Positions 1-8,813 of a stretch of 64,000 nucleotides of DNA are shown here, piece after piece. The notes under the pieces were generated by a model. That model was given only the letters and a program-made list of their open reading frames with translations, made no database searches and was not told the origin of the DNA. Every line of letters begins with the position of its first letter. Within the stretch, counting starts at the first letter, position 1. Source of the DNA: Leptospira abararensis (GTDB lineage: Bacteria > Spirochaetota > Leptospiria > Leptospirales > Leptospiraceae); NCBI RefSeq assembly GCF_016918735.1, contig NZ_JAFFPR010000018.1:1-64000 (forward strand), in the 5' to 3' direction. The position numbers were made by a program, and so were the translations under genes.

Positions 1-78
1 GGGATTTGATCCCTGTTAGATTTACCTTTTAAATCATTTCGACTTCTAATTTTCCAATTCCAAAAATTCTGTTCCTTC

Positions 79-1407
79 CTAACCTTCCTTCTTTATTCCA
101 AACTGATACCAATCCACTTTGCGAGTGAAATGCATAACGGCTGCAAGAATGGAAAAGAGAGCCAAAGATCCCAGAAGTAACGCTTGTTCTTCGGATGCCA
201 AAATTACATAAAGAAAAGAATACAGAACCAAATAATACGAAGCAGTGATAAGTCCTTTTCTTTTGTTCTTCAATACACTGATCGCATAGTATCCTATGAG
301 TCCTGTTACTGCCAAACTCGACAAAATGTAGGCTGGCAAAAACCCAAAGTGTTCTGAAAAAGATAGATTCAGAATGTAAAACAATACCATAGCCGAACCG
401 ATTAAAATGTATTGGATCGGGTGTAACAAAACTCCACCAAACACTTCCATCAGAAAAAACAAAGCAAAACTGGTCACAATAAAGAGAAGTCCATACTTTA
501 CAGACCTCTCCATCTTCAAATAATGATCCACAGGAATCACTAAACTCACTCCATACCCAGAATTCAAAATGGAATTTAAGATCGAATCGTCCATAGAATG
601 GATCACTTGGGGATAGGATCTTGCAAAGTAAGATGACTCCCAAACAGCAGAAAATCCATTCTCATGAATCGAACGATCTTTTGGTAAAAGGTTTCCATTA
701 AAGGATGGATCTTTCCAATCAGAACTCATCATCAGTTTGGATTTTTTTCCAACGGGAATCACAGAAAGTGTTTCAGATCCTTTAACATCCATTTGGATTT
801 CAAAGGTAATCGAATTACCAGCTTCTGAAATAAAAACGGGGGAATTCAGTCCTGAGGGTAAATAGGAAGATCTGGTCCCAGGTAAAAACTTTTTATCCTT
901 ACCTGCCCATGATAGTTTCATTTCGCCTCCAAGTCCCTTCAGATCAGAAACAGAAACAATGAGTTTTGCATCATCCCAGTAGATATAAGTTGTATCAATC
1001 GGAAAATCAGATGACTGTATTGGTGAAAATTTTCCAGTTACCTTCACCTTACTTGTGTATAATGGAATTTCGTAAATACTTCTTTTTCGAAGTTCTGTTT
1101 TCATATCTACAAAAGAATCCAAATCCTCAGGCAAAAAATAGGCATAATCGGTAATATAGTCCCATTTGTCCTTTTCCTTAGTGGAACCCGATTTTGGAAT
1201 TCTTAGGTTGTAAGGAATCATCAGGATTGGGCCAACTAATGTTTGTTTAGTTCCCCATTTTTCTCCCACTTCGATTACAGCCTCATTTCTTGCGGCACTT
1301 CTTTCTTCGATTAAAGAACCAATCATCACCAGTGGAATGATAAATAATAAAACCATTCCGCCAAGGATGGCAAGGCGAAGGTTGACAGATGTTTGTAGTT
1401 TGCTCAT
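79..1407 (-). CDS. creD: CreD-like inner membrane protein
   Basis: The 442-residue protein fits the CreD family (cell envelope integrity, colicin E2 tolerance) in length and layout. It has an N-terminal membrane segment at about residues 12-32, a long periplasmic domain, and a block of five or six C-terminal membrane segments from about residue 305 to 430. The start ATG follows an AGGAG ribosome binding site. It is the last gene of a ggt-creB-creC-creD series on the minus strand, with 74 nt between it and the kinase; CTCAC repeats in that gap suggest regulation by the CreB-like response regulator. In Enterobacteria creD is the strongest CreBC target; its biochemical activity is not known. Family call is firm; function is inherited from the family. 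Confidence 0.85.
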   Translation of the reverse strand: MSKLQTSVNLRLAILGGMVLLFIIPLVMIGSLIEERSAARNEAVIEVGEKWGTKQTLVGPILMIPYNLRIPKSGSTKEKDKWDYITDYAYFLPEDLDSFVDMKTELRKRSIYEIPLYTSKVKVTGKFSPIQSSDFPIDTTYIYWDDAKLIVSVSDLKGLGGEMKLSWAGKDKKFLPGTRSSYLPSGLNSPVFISEAGNSITFEIQMDVKGSETLSVIPVGKKSKLMMSSDWKDPSFNGNLLPKDRSIHENGFSAVWESSYFARSYPQVIHSMDDSILNSILNSGYGVSLVIPVDHYLKMERSVKYGLLFIVTSFALFFLMEVFGGVLLHPIQYILIGSAMVLFYILNLSFSEHFGFLPAYILSSLAVTGLIGYYAISVLKNKRKGLITASYYLVLYSFLYVILASEEQALLLGSLALFSILAAVMHFTRKVDWYQFGIKKEG

Positions 1408-1440
1408 AAAAATCTCCTATTACCAGGATAGATCTTTATC

Positions 1441-1478
1441 GTGAGTCTTTTATGTTCTGAATGTGAGGATTCTGTGAG
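1441..1478 (-). promoter_or_regulatory. Candidate CreB-binding direct repeats upstream of creD
   Basis: Read on the minus strand, CTCAC occurs at 1478-1474, 1467-1463 and 1445-1441, so the spacings are 11 and 22 bp. The first two form CTCAC-N6-CTCAC, close to the known enterobacterial CreBC tag TTCAC-N6-TTCAC. The array lies in the 74-nt gap between the kinase stop and the creD start. OmpR-family regulators bind direct repeats on one helix face, which fits 11-bp phasing. Binding is inferred, not shown. Confidence 0.5.
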
Positions 1479-1481
1479 GGT

Positions 1482-2929
1482 TTAAGTTTTTGGAAAAAAA
1501 ATAGAAACCACAACACCTCGCGGTTCTCGATTCATGATTTCCAACTTACCGCCATGAAGGTTGACAATTTGGTTTACAATGCTAAGTCCTAAACCAGAAC
1601 TTTTACGATTGTTTGTTGGTCTTGGTAAAGAATAGAATTTTTCTGTCACCCGAGTGAGTGCATAATCAGGAATCTTCTGGCCTTCGTCCATCACAGATAA
1701 TTTTAAGGAATCGTCTGGTTCTTTATAAATTTCTATGTTTATGGTTTGGTTTTCGCTCGCAAAATCGATCGAGTTTCTGATCAAATTTTTTATGGCTAAA
1801 TACAAATAATGGCGATTTCCCTTGATTTCCCAAGTTGTATCTTCACAACCAATCACCACAAGTATGGATTTCCATTGTAATTCGGATTGAAAATCAGAAA
1901 TCACTTCCTCGACTAACCCATGAATGAAAACTCTATCTTCCAAGGAAAAAGATTTTTTTCCCTCCAGAGACGAAAGTTCTAACAATTGTTCAATGATATT
2001 CTGGATTCGTTTTGCTTCTTCCTGTATATTTTTAGTGAGTCGTTCCGATTCGTTGGGATGGGTTTGTAACAGTTCTACTGATGCTAAAATCGAGGAGAGT
2101 GGACTTTTGATTTCATGAGTCAAAGTTTGCACATAAGATTCTATATATTTTTTCCCTTCAATTTCTTCGACAAGTAAGTCCACCTCTTGTCCCAGTTCGT
2201 TCAACTCACGAATTCCAAGTTTGGGAAACACAACTTTCTCTTTTTTTCGAAGTGAACTCACATATTGAGAAAGTCTTAAAATGGGCCGAAAGATCAAATA
2301 TGCAAGCACACTAAACAGGATGGCAATCGCAGAAGCAACAAGGAGAGAAATTCTCCAAAACTTTCTTTTTGCCTCATCAATAAAGGGAATCACACCAGTT
2401 TTGGGTTTGATGACAGTGAGAACACCAATGATTTGATTTTTATATTGGATGGGAGAGGCTACAAACAAAGCACCTTCCCCTTCCTTATCAAGGAGTTTAC
2501 TCGATCTTGCACCATACTTTCCCTGAAGAGTCAAATACACATCGTTAAACTTAGAGTAATCGAGTCCTACTCTATAATCTTCAGAATCAAATATCACAAT
2601 TCCTTTTGCATTGGTGATATAAACTTGAATGTCTGCATTAGTTTTTAAAAGAGAATAGATTTTTGCTTTGAAGGAACGTTTGTTTGTATTTTCAAATACA
2701 GGTGAAAATAGGGAATGAAGGGTATCTTGGAACTTTAGGTGGGCACGAGGATTTTGTTCTAATCTTTCTTCCACAACGGCAGACAAAATATGAGCCGTAT
2801 CGTTTAACGACTCCTCGACAGTTTCCATGTAACGAGGGCGAATGGATTCTTCTGTTTTATCGATTAAATAATAAAATCCAATACTTAGGATAAAAAAAAA
2901 CTAATGATGATTCGAATCCAAAGGTTCAT
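1482..2929 (-). CDS. creC: CreC-like sensor histidine kinase, frame interrupted near the 5' end
   Basis: The long open frame encodes a sensor domain, a membrane segment (LLVASAIAILFSVLAYLIF), a HAMP-like linker, a HisKA domain with phospho-acceptor motif LTHEIKSPLSS, and an HATPase domain with the N box (IKNLIRNSIDFA) and a GLGLSI box. In that frame the first ATG is at 2828, which would drop the first membrane helix and has no ribosome binding site. An ATG at 2929 overlaps the response-regulator stop as ATGA and starts MNLWIRIIISFF, but it meets a stop after a T9 run. One extra T would join it to ILSIGFYYLIDKTEESI and give about 482 residues, close to the 474 of E. coli CreC. The gene is therefore frameshifted, corrected by slippage, or misread in sequencing. 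Confidence 0.8.
2892..2900 (-). other. T9 homopolymer at the creC frame break
   Basis: Nine A on the plus strand (T9 in the coding sense) lie exactly where the two halves of the kinase reading frame separate. With T10 or T7 the frame from the ATG at 2929 would continue into the long kinase ORF. Homopolymers of this length are common sites of replication or transcription slippage and of sequencing error. Confidence 0.75.
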
Positions 2930-3594
2930 ATCTTTTCCTTCAATCCATAACCTTGTCCCCTTCTCGTTTCAATCGGGTCGAAGTCATTTTCAATTTCTTT
3001 GAACCTGGCACGGATGTTTTTGATAACTGTATCCACAGCGCGGTCGAAACTATCTTCTGGTTCCGTCCACACATTGTCCATAATTTCTTCTCTAGTAAAA
3101 ATACGACCGGGCCATTTAAAAAATAATTCTATGATTTTGTACTCGTAAGGCGAAAGATTCAAAGTTTTTCCATTCAAATAAACTAATTTTTTATCCAATG
3201 AAATTCTAAATTTATGATCTTCCATTGGTTGGGGTTGTGTTGTTCTTCTTAAAACGGCCCGTATCCTTGCCAAAAGTTCTCTGGGACTAAATGGTTTTAC
3301 AAGATAATCGTCTGCTCCAATTTCCAATCCCAAAACTTTATCAATTTCTGTATTTCTTGCCGTTAAAAAAATAACAGGCGTTTGATATGATTTTCGGATT
3401 TCTTTCAAAACTTCAAATCCACTTTGGTCAGGTAGTCCAATATCGAGAACAATGAGAGAGATATCATGGGAAACTTTTTGAATTCCCTGTTTTCCTGTGG
3501 AAGCCAGCGATACAGAAAATCCTTCCGACTCCAAAGTGATTTGGATGGTTTCCTGAATCCCTGGTTCATCTTCTATCAGAAGTATTTTGGTCAT
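2926..3594 (-). CDS. creB: OmpR/PhoB-family response regulator (CreB-like)
   Basis: The receiver domain starts MTKILLIEDEPG, with the acidic pair E8/D9, phospho-acceptor D51 in VLDIGLPDQSG, a conserved T in IFLTARN and K in LVKPFSPREL. A winged-helix DNA-binding domain follows (LSPYEYKIIELFF, RIFTREEIMDNVW, IKNIRARFK, RGQGYGL). I start at 3594; an upstream in-frame start at 3645 would add 17 residues that overlap ggt and have no place before a receiver domain. It is 10 nt downstream of ggt, and its TGA overlaps the kinase ATG. It most likely pairs with that kinase and controls creD. Confidence 0.88.
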   Translation of the reverse strand: MTKILLIEDEPGIQETIQITLESEGFSVSLASTGKQGIQKVSHDISLIVLDIGLPDQSGFEVLKEIRKSYQTPVIFLTARNTEIDKVLGLEIGADDYLVKPFSPRELLARIRAVLRRTTQPQPMEDHKFRISLDKKLVYLNGKTLNLSPYEYKIIELFFKWPGRIFTREEIMDNVWTEPEDSFDRAVDTVIKNIRARFKEIENDFDPIETRRGQGYGLKEKI

Positions 3595-3604
3595 AAGTGA
3601 AAAT

Positions 3605-5467
3605 TTATTTTCCTTCTGCCCAGGACTCTTCTCTAGGATCGGCAACTCCGATCAGTTTCCCATTTTTAACATCATTTAACACTGCACAGACGGAACCAAA
3701 ATCATTATCCAGATGCCCTTTTTTATAAACTTTGTAACCCTTCGTTTCTAAAGAATCAGAGACCGCTGTATACAAAGTCTCTTCTAATTCTATTCCACCA
3801 GGCCTGTAAGTATGTGGAGAAAAACTATCTGGCCAGTTCACCGAACGAAACCTAGGCGCCTCCACTGCTTTTTGTGGATCCATTCCAAACACTATGACAT
3901 TTAGAAAAAATTGAATCATCGCTTGGCTTTGGACATCGCCACCAGGTGTCCCAAAACTCATCCACAACTTTCCTTGTTTTAATACCATTCCTGGATTAGG
4001 TGTGATCCGTGGTCGTTTTCCAGGAGCGAGTGCGGAAGGATGATTTGGGTCCAAACGAAACTGTGTCATACGGATTCCTAAAGTAAGTCCTGTACCTGGA
4101 ACCATAGGGGATTGAGGAAAATCACTCGGTGTGAGAGAGACTGCATTCCCGCTTTCATCCACAATACTCAAATAAGTTGTGTCTTTCCCATACTTAATTT
4201 CACTGATAGTCTCATCCTTTGTTTCGTTAGGTTTTGTGTTAGCAGAGTTTGGCTTCTTTGTATCAAACATCCAAGGATTTCCGGAAGGAGGTGTAACCCC
4301 AAAGGCATCTTTTTGAATCAGTTTTCTTCTGAGAGTCGCATATTTTTTGGAAAGCAAACCATCAATAGGAACCTCTACAAATTTTGGATCTCCAAAATAC
4401 TTTTCTCTATCCGCAATGACAAGCTCAATCGCTTGTGAAACTGTATGGATATATTCCGGTGAGTTATGACCCATCGATTTAAGATCAATACCATCTAACA
4501 GTTGCAAAACCATGGGAACGACCGGTCCTTGTGTCCAAGTTTGGTTTGATAAAATTTGATAATCTCTAAACTCACCGGGAACTGGTTTTTCCCAACCACC
4601 AACATAGTTTGCCAAATCTTCTTTCGTAATCAGACCATTTTTATCCGTATGTAGTTTTACAATGGCGTCAGAAATAGGTCCTTTATAAAAATAGTCTCTT
4701 ACAGATTCTAACGCTTGTTTTCTGGTTTTTCCCCTTTTTAAGGTTTGAACTTCTTCATTGGCCATAGACTTCCATGTCTTCGCAAGATCCAATCGTTTGG
4801 TAAGTTCCCCTTCTCTAATTCCATACCACCATTTTTTTTCAAGATATACTTCTGAGTTGTATGGCATAATCAATGTAAAACCTAAACGTTTATATAAAGG
4901 TAAGTCTAAGTTCTTTACTAGAATTCGATTTGCTGGAAATCCTTCTTCCGCTACACTGATTGCAGGTTGCACCAGTTCTGAGAAAGATTTGGTTCCGTGA
5001 TCTTGTAACAATCGTACTATCACATCGGGAGATGCAGGTAACAACTGAGTCAAAATAGAATTTTTTGGCATCACATCATAACCTTTCTCTTTAAACCATT
5101 CGATGTTTGCTTTTTTAGGTGCTGTCCCAGCTCCTATGTAACTTTTGACTTGTCCTGATTTTTTATCATAAACTAATGTTGGTGCAACGGAAGGAAAACT
5201 AGCAGCTTCTCCATTGGTTACATTTAACACAAGGAGGGCTGCAACTGCTGCATCAACAGCATTCCCACCACTTTCTAAAACTTTGATCGCAGCCTTAGTC
5301 GCCAATGGATTCCCAGTAGACACCATAAACTTTTTTCCAACGGCAGCATCACGTAAACTTCCTTGCGGATCTACATAGGAAGGAACAAGTGGCCGACGAC
5401 TTCCCAAACATTGGAATAAAAAAATCGAAACTGCCAGAGAGAAAAAAATCTTTAGTAAATTTGCCAT
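3605..5467 (-). CDS. ggt: Gamma-glutamyltranspeptidase lipoprotein
   Basis: The 620-residue protein belongs to the gamma-glutamyltranspeptidase family, Ntn hydrolases that cut the gamma-glutamyl bond of glutathione and related compounds. Self-cleavage is expected before T430 in KDTTYLSIVDESGNAVS, which would give a large and a small subunit; the small subunit has the expected GLTLG, PGKRPRITPNPG and FGTPGGDVQSQ motifs. The N-terminus is a lipoprotein signal with lipobox FLFQC and Cys20, so the enzyme is probably membrane-anchored and faces the periplasm or surface. It is first in the series with the CreBC-like system. A segment at about 400-425 before T430, rich in N, T and K, looks like a flexible linker. 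Confidence 0.9.
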   Translation of the reverse strand: MANLLKIFFSLAVSIFLFQCLGSRRPLVPSYVDPQGSLRDAAVGKKFMVSTGNPLATKAAIKVLESGGNAVDAAVAALLVLNVTNGEAASFPSVAPTLVYDKKSGQVKSYIGAGTAPKKANIEWFKEKGYDVMPKNSILTQLLPASPDVIVRLLQDHGTKSFSELVQPAISVAEEGFPANRILVKNLDLPLYKRLGFTLIMPYNSEVYLEKKWWYGIREGELTKRLDLAKTWKSMANEEVQTLKRGKTRKQALESVRDYFYKGPISDAIVKLHTDKNGLITKEDLANYVGGWEKPVPGEFRDYQILSNQTWTQGPVVPMVLQLLDGIDLKSMGHNSPEYIHTVSQAIELVIADREKYFGDPKFVEVPIDGLLSKKYATLRRKLIQKDAFGVTPPSGNPWMFDTKKPNSANTKPNETKDETISEIKYGKDTTYLSIVDESGNAVSLTPSDFPQSPMVPGTGLTLGIRMTQFRLDPNHPSALAPGKRPRITPNPGMVLKQGKLWMSFGTPGGDVQSQAMIQFFLNVIVFGMDPQKAVEAPRFRSVNWPDSFSPHTYRPGGIELEETLYTAVSDSLETKGYKVYKKGHLDNDFGSVCAVLNDVKNGKLIGVADPREESWAEGK

Positions 5468-5531
5468 GAAATCCTCAAATTACAATTTGATAAAGACAAT
5501 GGCAAATTTTGATTCTATGTCGAACCAATTT

Positions 5532-7526
5532 TTACAATTTAAATCGTTCTGTGATCCCTCTCAAAATCTCTGCTGTCGAGGCTAAATTTTGTGCAGAGGA
5601 GGACATCTCTTCCGAACCAGAAGCAGTACTTAACGTATGTTCATTGATTTGAATGATGACTTCCGAAATTTCTCTTACTGCTCTCTTTTGTTCATTAGTA
5701 GAAAGTTTGATTGTCTCTGCATCGAGACCCATTTGTTCAGCACCTTCATCTACTTCTCGTTTGATGGACTCTTGGGCAGAAGTGACTGAGTATAATTTGT
5801 TCATCGCTTTATTTACTGTTTCCACATTTTGGATGATGTTGTGTAACATTTCGGCGGAAGAACGAATGGCATTGGCACCAGAATCCAATTCCCGATTGTT
5901 TTTAGTAATCATACTTCCAATCGATTTAATAGAGGAGGCTGTTTTTTCTGAAAGTTTGGAAATCTCATCCGCTACAACGGCAAACCCTCTTCCTGCTTCA
6001 CCAGCTCTAGCTGCCTCAATGGCAGCGTTCAAAGCCAATAGCTGTGTTTGGTCAGAGATTTCATTGATGATTTGAATGATGGCAGTCATCTCTCCCGAGG
6101 AATGAAGGATGTTTTCAATCATTTGGCTCATACCTTGGATGGACTCTTCTCCTTTTTTGGCTTGGTTAGAAATAGATTCCGCTAACTTCAATGTGCTTTC
6201 AATTTCAGATCCAATTTTGCGAATACTTTCTGATAGTTCTCTAATTTTAGAATGGAAATTGGTAAAGTTTCCAAATTGCCTATCTGTAGACGCGGCAATA
6301 TGATCCATTCCTGCGGACATTTCTTCAATCGTGGCAGACATTTCTTCTGAAGATGCAGCAGTAGACTGGGCTCCTGTGGCAAAATTATTGGAAGAGGAAG
6401 TTAATTCTTCTGATGAGGCCGCAAGTTCAATGGTAATCCTTTGGATCTCTTCAAAAGATTTTCTTAAACTAGCAATAAATAAGTTGAGTCCTTGTCCCAT
6501 TCGTCCAATCTCATCATCATAAACAACCTTGATGGTCGAAGTTAAATTCCCATCTGACATCTCTTTAAAAATATGACTCACGTCTTCTAATGGATTCAAA
6601 CGTTTGCTAAGTAGGATAAAAAATAACCAGATGGAAATGCAAGCTATGACAACAGAAGAAATTCCAATCATCACAAGTAATTCAAACAATGCTTCTTTAA
6701 TTTCTTCTTTTGGTTGGATAGCAAGGATCACCATTCCCCAATCTTTTAAATGATGACTCACAGCAAGGTGTTCTCTTTCTAAATATTCAAACTCAAGTAC
6801 ATCTCCTGTTTTCAAAGACAACATACGTGCACCTGATTCATCTTTGGACAAATCGTACTTTAAAATTTGAGCTTTTTCTTTTAAAGCAATGAGTAGTCCC
6901 GCTTTTGTAGAAACAACAACATAACCGTCGCGACCAATTTTGATTTTATTGATTACCTTATCAGTTAAGTTTATGAGTGAAAGTGCAATGCCCGCGTTTC
7001 CAATTAATTTTCCGTTGTCATACACCGGGTAAGTAATGGTAACCACTGGATTGTTTGTGAGCGGATTTAGAATAGGTTTTCCAACGAAGTGTCTTTTTTC
7101 TTTACCAGCCTTTAGTTCTTCTGGATCCATATCCTCCGGTTTCATTTTCCAACCAATGGCTTGGCCAGTAGCATCAGCTACAACTCGGGGATCATTATCG
7201 TAAGTATGTGTGTAGATATTTTCATAAACTCCATACCGATCATTCATCTCCTTAAAGTAGGCCTGCGCGATAGGTTTCCCGGTTTTTAAGGATGTAATGG
7301 TTCTCTGGTCATTGGCTACAGTTTTAATGACATTCACATGATTTACAAAAAAATCATCGATCTCTTGCCCAACAACTTCTACAATTCCTTGCATTTGTCC
7401 GATATAAGCCTCTTTTATCTTTTTCTGTCCGAAATAATAGGCAATAACACCAACAGAACAGCTGATGATAAACAGAATAGAAGCTCCACTCAGTAACAAA
7501 ATGAATTTAATAGAATTACGCTGCAT
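5532..7526 (-). CDS. Methyl-accepting chemotaxis protein
   Basis: A 664-residue transmembrane chemoreceptor. TM1 lies at about residues 8-30, followed by a large extracellular Cache-type sensor (to about 280) with typical segments such as [21 protein letters not shown]2 is at about 285-309, then a HAMP linker ([19 protein letters not shown]). The long signalling coiled coil has the hairpin tip [18 protein letters not shown] and [18 protein letters not shown], which contacts CheA and CheW. There is no C-terminal CheR/CheB-docking pentapeptide. No che genes lie nearby, so it is an orphan receptor. The ligand cannot be read from sequence, though dCache domains often bind amino acids or organic acids. 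Confidence 0.93.
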   Translation of the reverse strand: MQRNSIKFILLLSGASILFIISCSVGVIAYYFGQKKIKEAYIGQMQGIVEVVGQEIDDFFVNHVNVIKTVANDQRTITSLKTGKPIAQAYFKEMNDRYGVYENIYTHTYDNDPRVVADATGQAIGWKMKPEDMDPEELKAGKEKRHFVGKPILNPLTNNPVVTITYPVYDNGKLIGNAGIALSLINLTDKVINKIKIGRDGYVVVSTKAGLLIALKEKAQILKYDLSKDESGARMLSLKTGDVLEFEYLEREHLAVSHHLKDWGMVILAIQPKEEIKEALFELLVMIGISSVVIACISIWLFFILLSKRLNPLEDVSHIFKEMSDGNLTSTIKVVYDDEIGRMGQGLNLFIASLRKSFEEIQRITIELAASSEELTSSSNNFATGAQSTAASSEEMSATIEEMSAGMDHIAASTDRQFGNFTNFHSKIRELSESIRKIGSEIESTLKLAESISNQAKKGEESIQGMSQMIENILHSSGEMTAIIQIINEISDQTQLLALNAAIEAARAGEAGRGFAVVADEISKLSEKTASSIKSIGSMITKNNRELDSGANAIRSSAEMLHNIIQNVETVNKAMNKLYSVTSAQESIKREVDEGAEQMGLDAETIKLSTNEQKRAVREISEVIIQINEHTLSTASGSEEMSSSAQNLASTAEILRGITERFKL

Positions 7527-7708
7527 AAATTTTTCCCGATTGTTTATATTGAACGTGGTTATGAATATCAGAATATTCTTAAAGAACCCACCACATGGTC
7601 TATTAGTTCAGAGTTTGAAAGCACTGTTTTTTTGCAACATACCTAGAATCATTCTAACAAAAAATACTTTTTTTATAATATAGGGATTACTACTCATGTC
7701 CAAACCAT

Positions 7709-8167
7709 ATGAACAACGAAATCTATACAAAATGGGAAGAGCAGTCATCTTTAGTCATCACTCGAATTTCTGGTGCTGTGACAGAAACGGAAGTATCCGA
7801 ATGGAAACAAAGTCTGGAAAAAACGTTTGCTGAAATTCCTGCTGGCACCAAATTCAAAATCTTTGTAAACCTTCACGGTCTAAACCCTGCCTCCGTTTCC
7901 GCACACAAATCCTACCGGGACATAATCCCACTTCTTTTAAGCCAGTACAATTGGAGAATTGGGTACTTGGATTTATTCGACGAAGCAAAGGATTTAAAAC
8001 TTACTTCCAAAAACAAAATTGAATGTTTGGCTGCTGTCCATTGCCACCATGATAGTTATAAAATCAATGAATACGAAAATCGATTCGGAAAAGATTCAGA
8101 ACATTTTTTTGATGATCCCCAAAAGTCAGAATCATGGATACGAAACTATTCCTTACCCGCTAATTAA
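7709..8167 (+). CDS. Unknown cytoplasmic protein, possibly STAS/SpoIIAA-like
   Basis: A 152-residue protein without signal peptide or membrane segment. The beginning (WEEQSSLVITRISGAVTETEVSEWKQSLEKTF) and FKIFVNLHGL resemble the beta-alpha pattern of SpoIIAA-like/STAS folds, in which small proteins act as anti-sigma antagonists or lipid-binding modules. There is no convincing phosphorylatable Ser motif. No clear ribosome binding site precedes the ATG at 7709; an ATG at 7696 is out of frame and gives only 43 codons. The gene stands alone, divergent from the chemoreceptor, and is followed by a terminator-like hairpin. The fold is a guess. Confidence 0.6.
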   Translation: MNNEIYTKWEEQSSLVITRISGAVTETEVSEWKQSLEKTFAEIPAGTKFKIFVNLHGLNPASVSAHKSYRDIIPLLLSQYNWRIGYLDLFDEAKDLKLTSKNKIECLAAVHCHHDSYKINEYENRFGKDSEHFFDDPQKSESWIRNYSLPAN

Positions 8168-8196
8168 ATTAAGAAAAGCGAATCGTTTTCTTAAGT

Positions 8197-8239
8197 AAAA
8201 AGCCACTCCCTGGTCTCAGCGGATTGGCTTTTTGTTTTC
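8197..8239 (+). terminator. Rho-independent terminator after the STAS-like gene
   Basis: AAAAAGCCA (8197-8205) pairs with TGGCTTTTT (8225-8233), and the stem runs into a T-rich tail (TTTTTGTTTTC). A second inverted repeat, TTAAGAAAA/TTTTCTTAA, sits just before it at about 8169-8194. Both lie in the gap after the stop at 8167. Confidence 0.7.
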
Positions 8240-8317
8240 TATGAGATGAATCTTGTTCTCTAAATTGAGAAGAGAAAACGTCCTTGACTTTAAGTGAGAA
8301 AACATAAAATCGCTGGG

Positions 8318-8743
8318 ATGAAAAAACAAATCCTCCTTTGTATTTTATTTTTGTTCACAACAGGACTCATGGCTAGTCCAGAAGCAAAAGCACAAGAACT
8401 CTGCGATTGTTTAAAAAAGGCAAAGGCTTCCGAAAAAGAGGCGGATAAAAAGAAATGTTTGTCACAAAGAGAAGAACATGTAGTTGCCTTAAAAAAAGGA
8501 TCTAAAGCCTATGATTCCTACCTCACTTCTTTACAAAAATGCGAACAAGAGTTAGTTGGCACACCAGAAACAAATTCTAATCTTTCCACAGAAGAAAAAG
8601 TATCTGCTGTTTGTGATTGTTTTCAAAAAGCAGAAAAACAAAACAAAATGGGTTGTTTCAAACTTCAAAGTGATTACGGAAAAACCATCGCTGATCTAGA
8701 AGAGAAAAAAAAGTTCAATCTCTCTTCTAGTAGTTGTAACTAA
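8318..8743 (+). CDS. Small secreted cysteine-rich protein with internal duplication
   Basis: About 141 residues beginning MKKQILLCILFLF, a typical Sec signal with probable cleavage after EAKA. I use the ATG at 8318, since a GTG at 8294 would put charged residues ahead of the signal. The mature part shows two related units: ELCDCLKKAK...KKKCL...KC and AVCDCFQKAE...GCFKL...SSC. The repeated CDC motif and paired downstream cysteines suggest two small disulfide-bonded helical repeats exported to the periplasm or beyond. I recognise no family. Its own terminator-like hairpin follows, shared with the convergent DUF4349 gene. Confidence 0.65.
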   Translation: MKKQILLCILFLFTTGLMASPEAKAQELCDCLKKAKASEKEADKKKCLSQREEHVVALKKGSKAYDSYLTSLQKCEQELVGTPETNSNLSTEEKVSAVCDCFQKAEKQNKMGCFKLQSDYGKTIADLEEKKKFNLSSSSCN

Positions 8744-8753
8744 AAGAAAAACA

Positions 8754-8781
8754 ACAACGAAAGGTTACAGTCTTTCGTTGT
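8754..8781 (-). terminator. Terminator hairpin for the DUF4349 lipoprotein gene
   Basis: ACAACGAAAG (8754-8763) pairs with CTTTCGTTGT (8772-8781). On the minus strand the stem is followed by TTGTTTTTCTTTTA, a good U-tract, so it terminates the minus-strand gene ending at 8814. It may also help stop the convergent plus-strand gene, but no U-tract follows on that side. Confidence 0.65.
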
Positions 8782-8813
8782 ATGATTGGATTTCCTTCCT
8801 TTTTCTCTCTAAA

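Noticed and set aside
29..643. 204-codon open frame on the minus strand overlapping creD
   Set aside because: It is a shadow of the creD frame; its amino acid composition (F, S, C, W rich) is not protein-like and it has no independent evidence.
5653..6075. 140-codon plus-strand frame within the chemoreceptor gene
   Set aside because: It lies antisense to a strongly conserved MCP signalling domain; long antisense frames are common there because of biased codon use.
7674..7679. TATAAT hexamer upstream of the STAS-like gene
   Set aside because: It matches a -10 box, but I could not place a convincing -35 box at 16-18 nt in this A/T-rich stretch, so I did not call a promoter.
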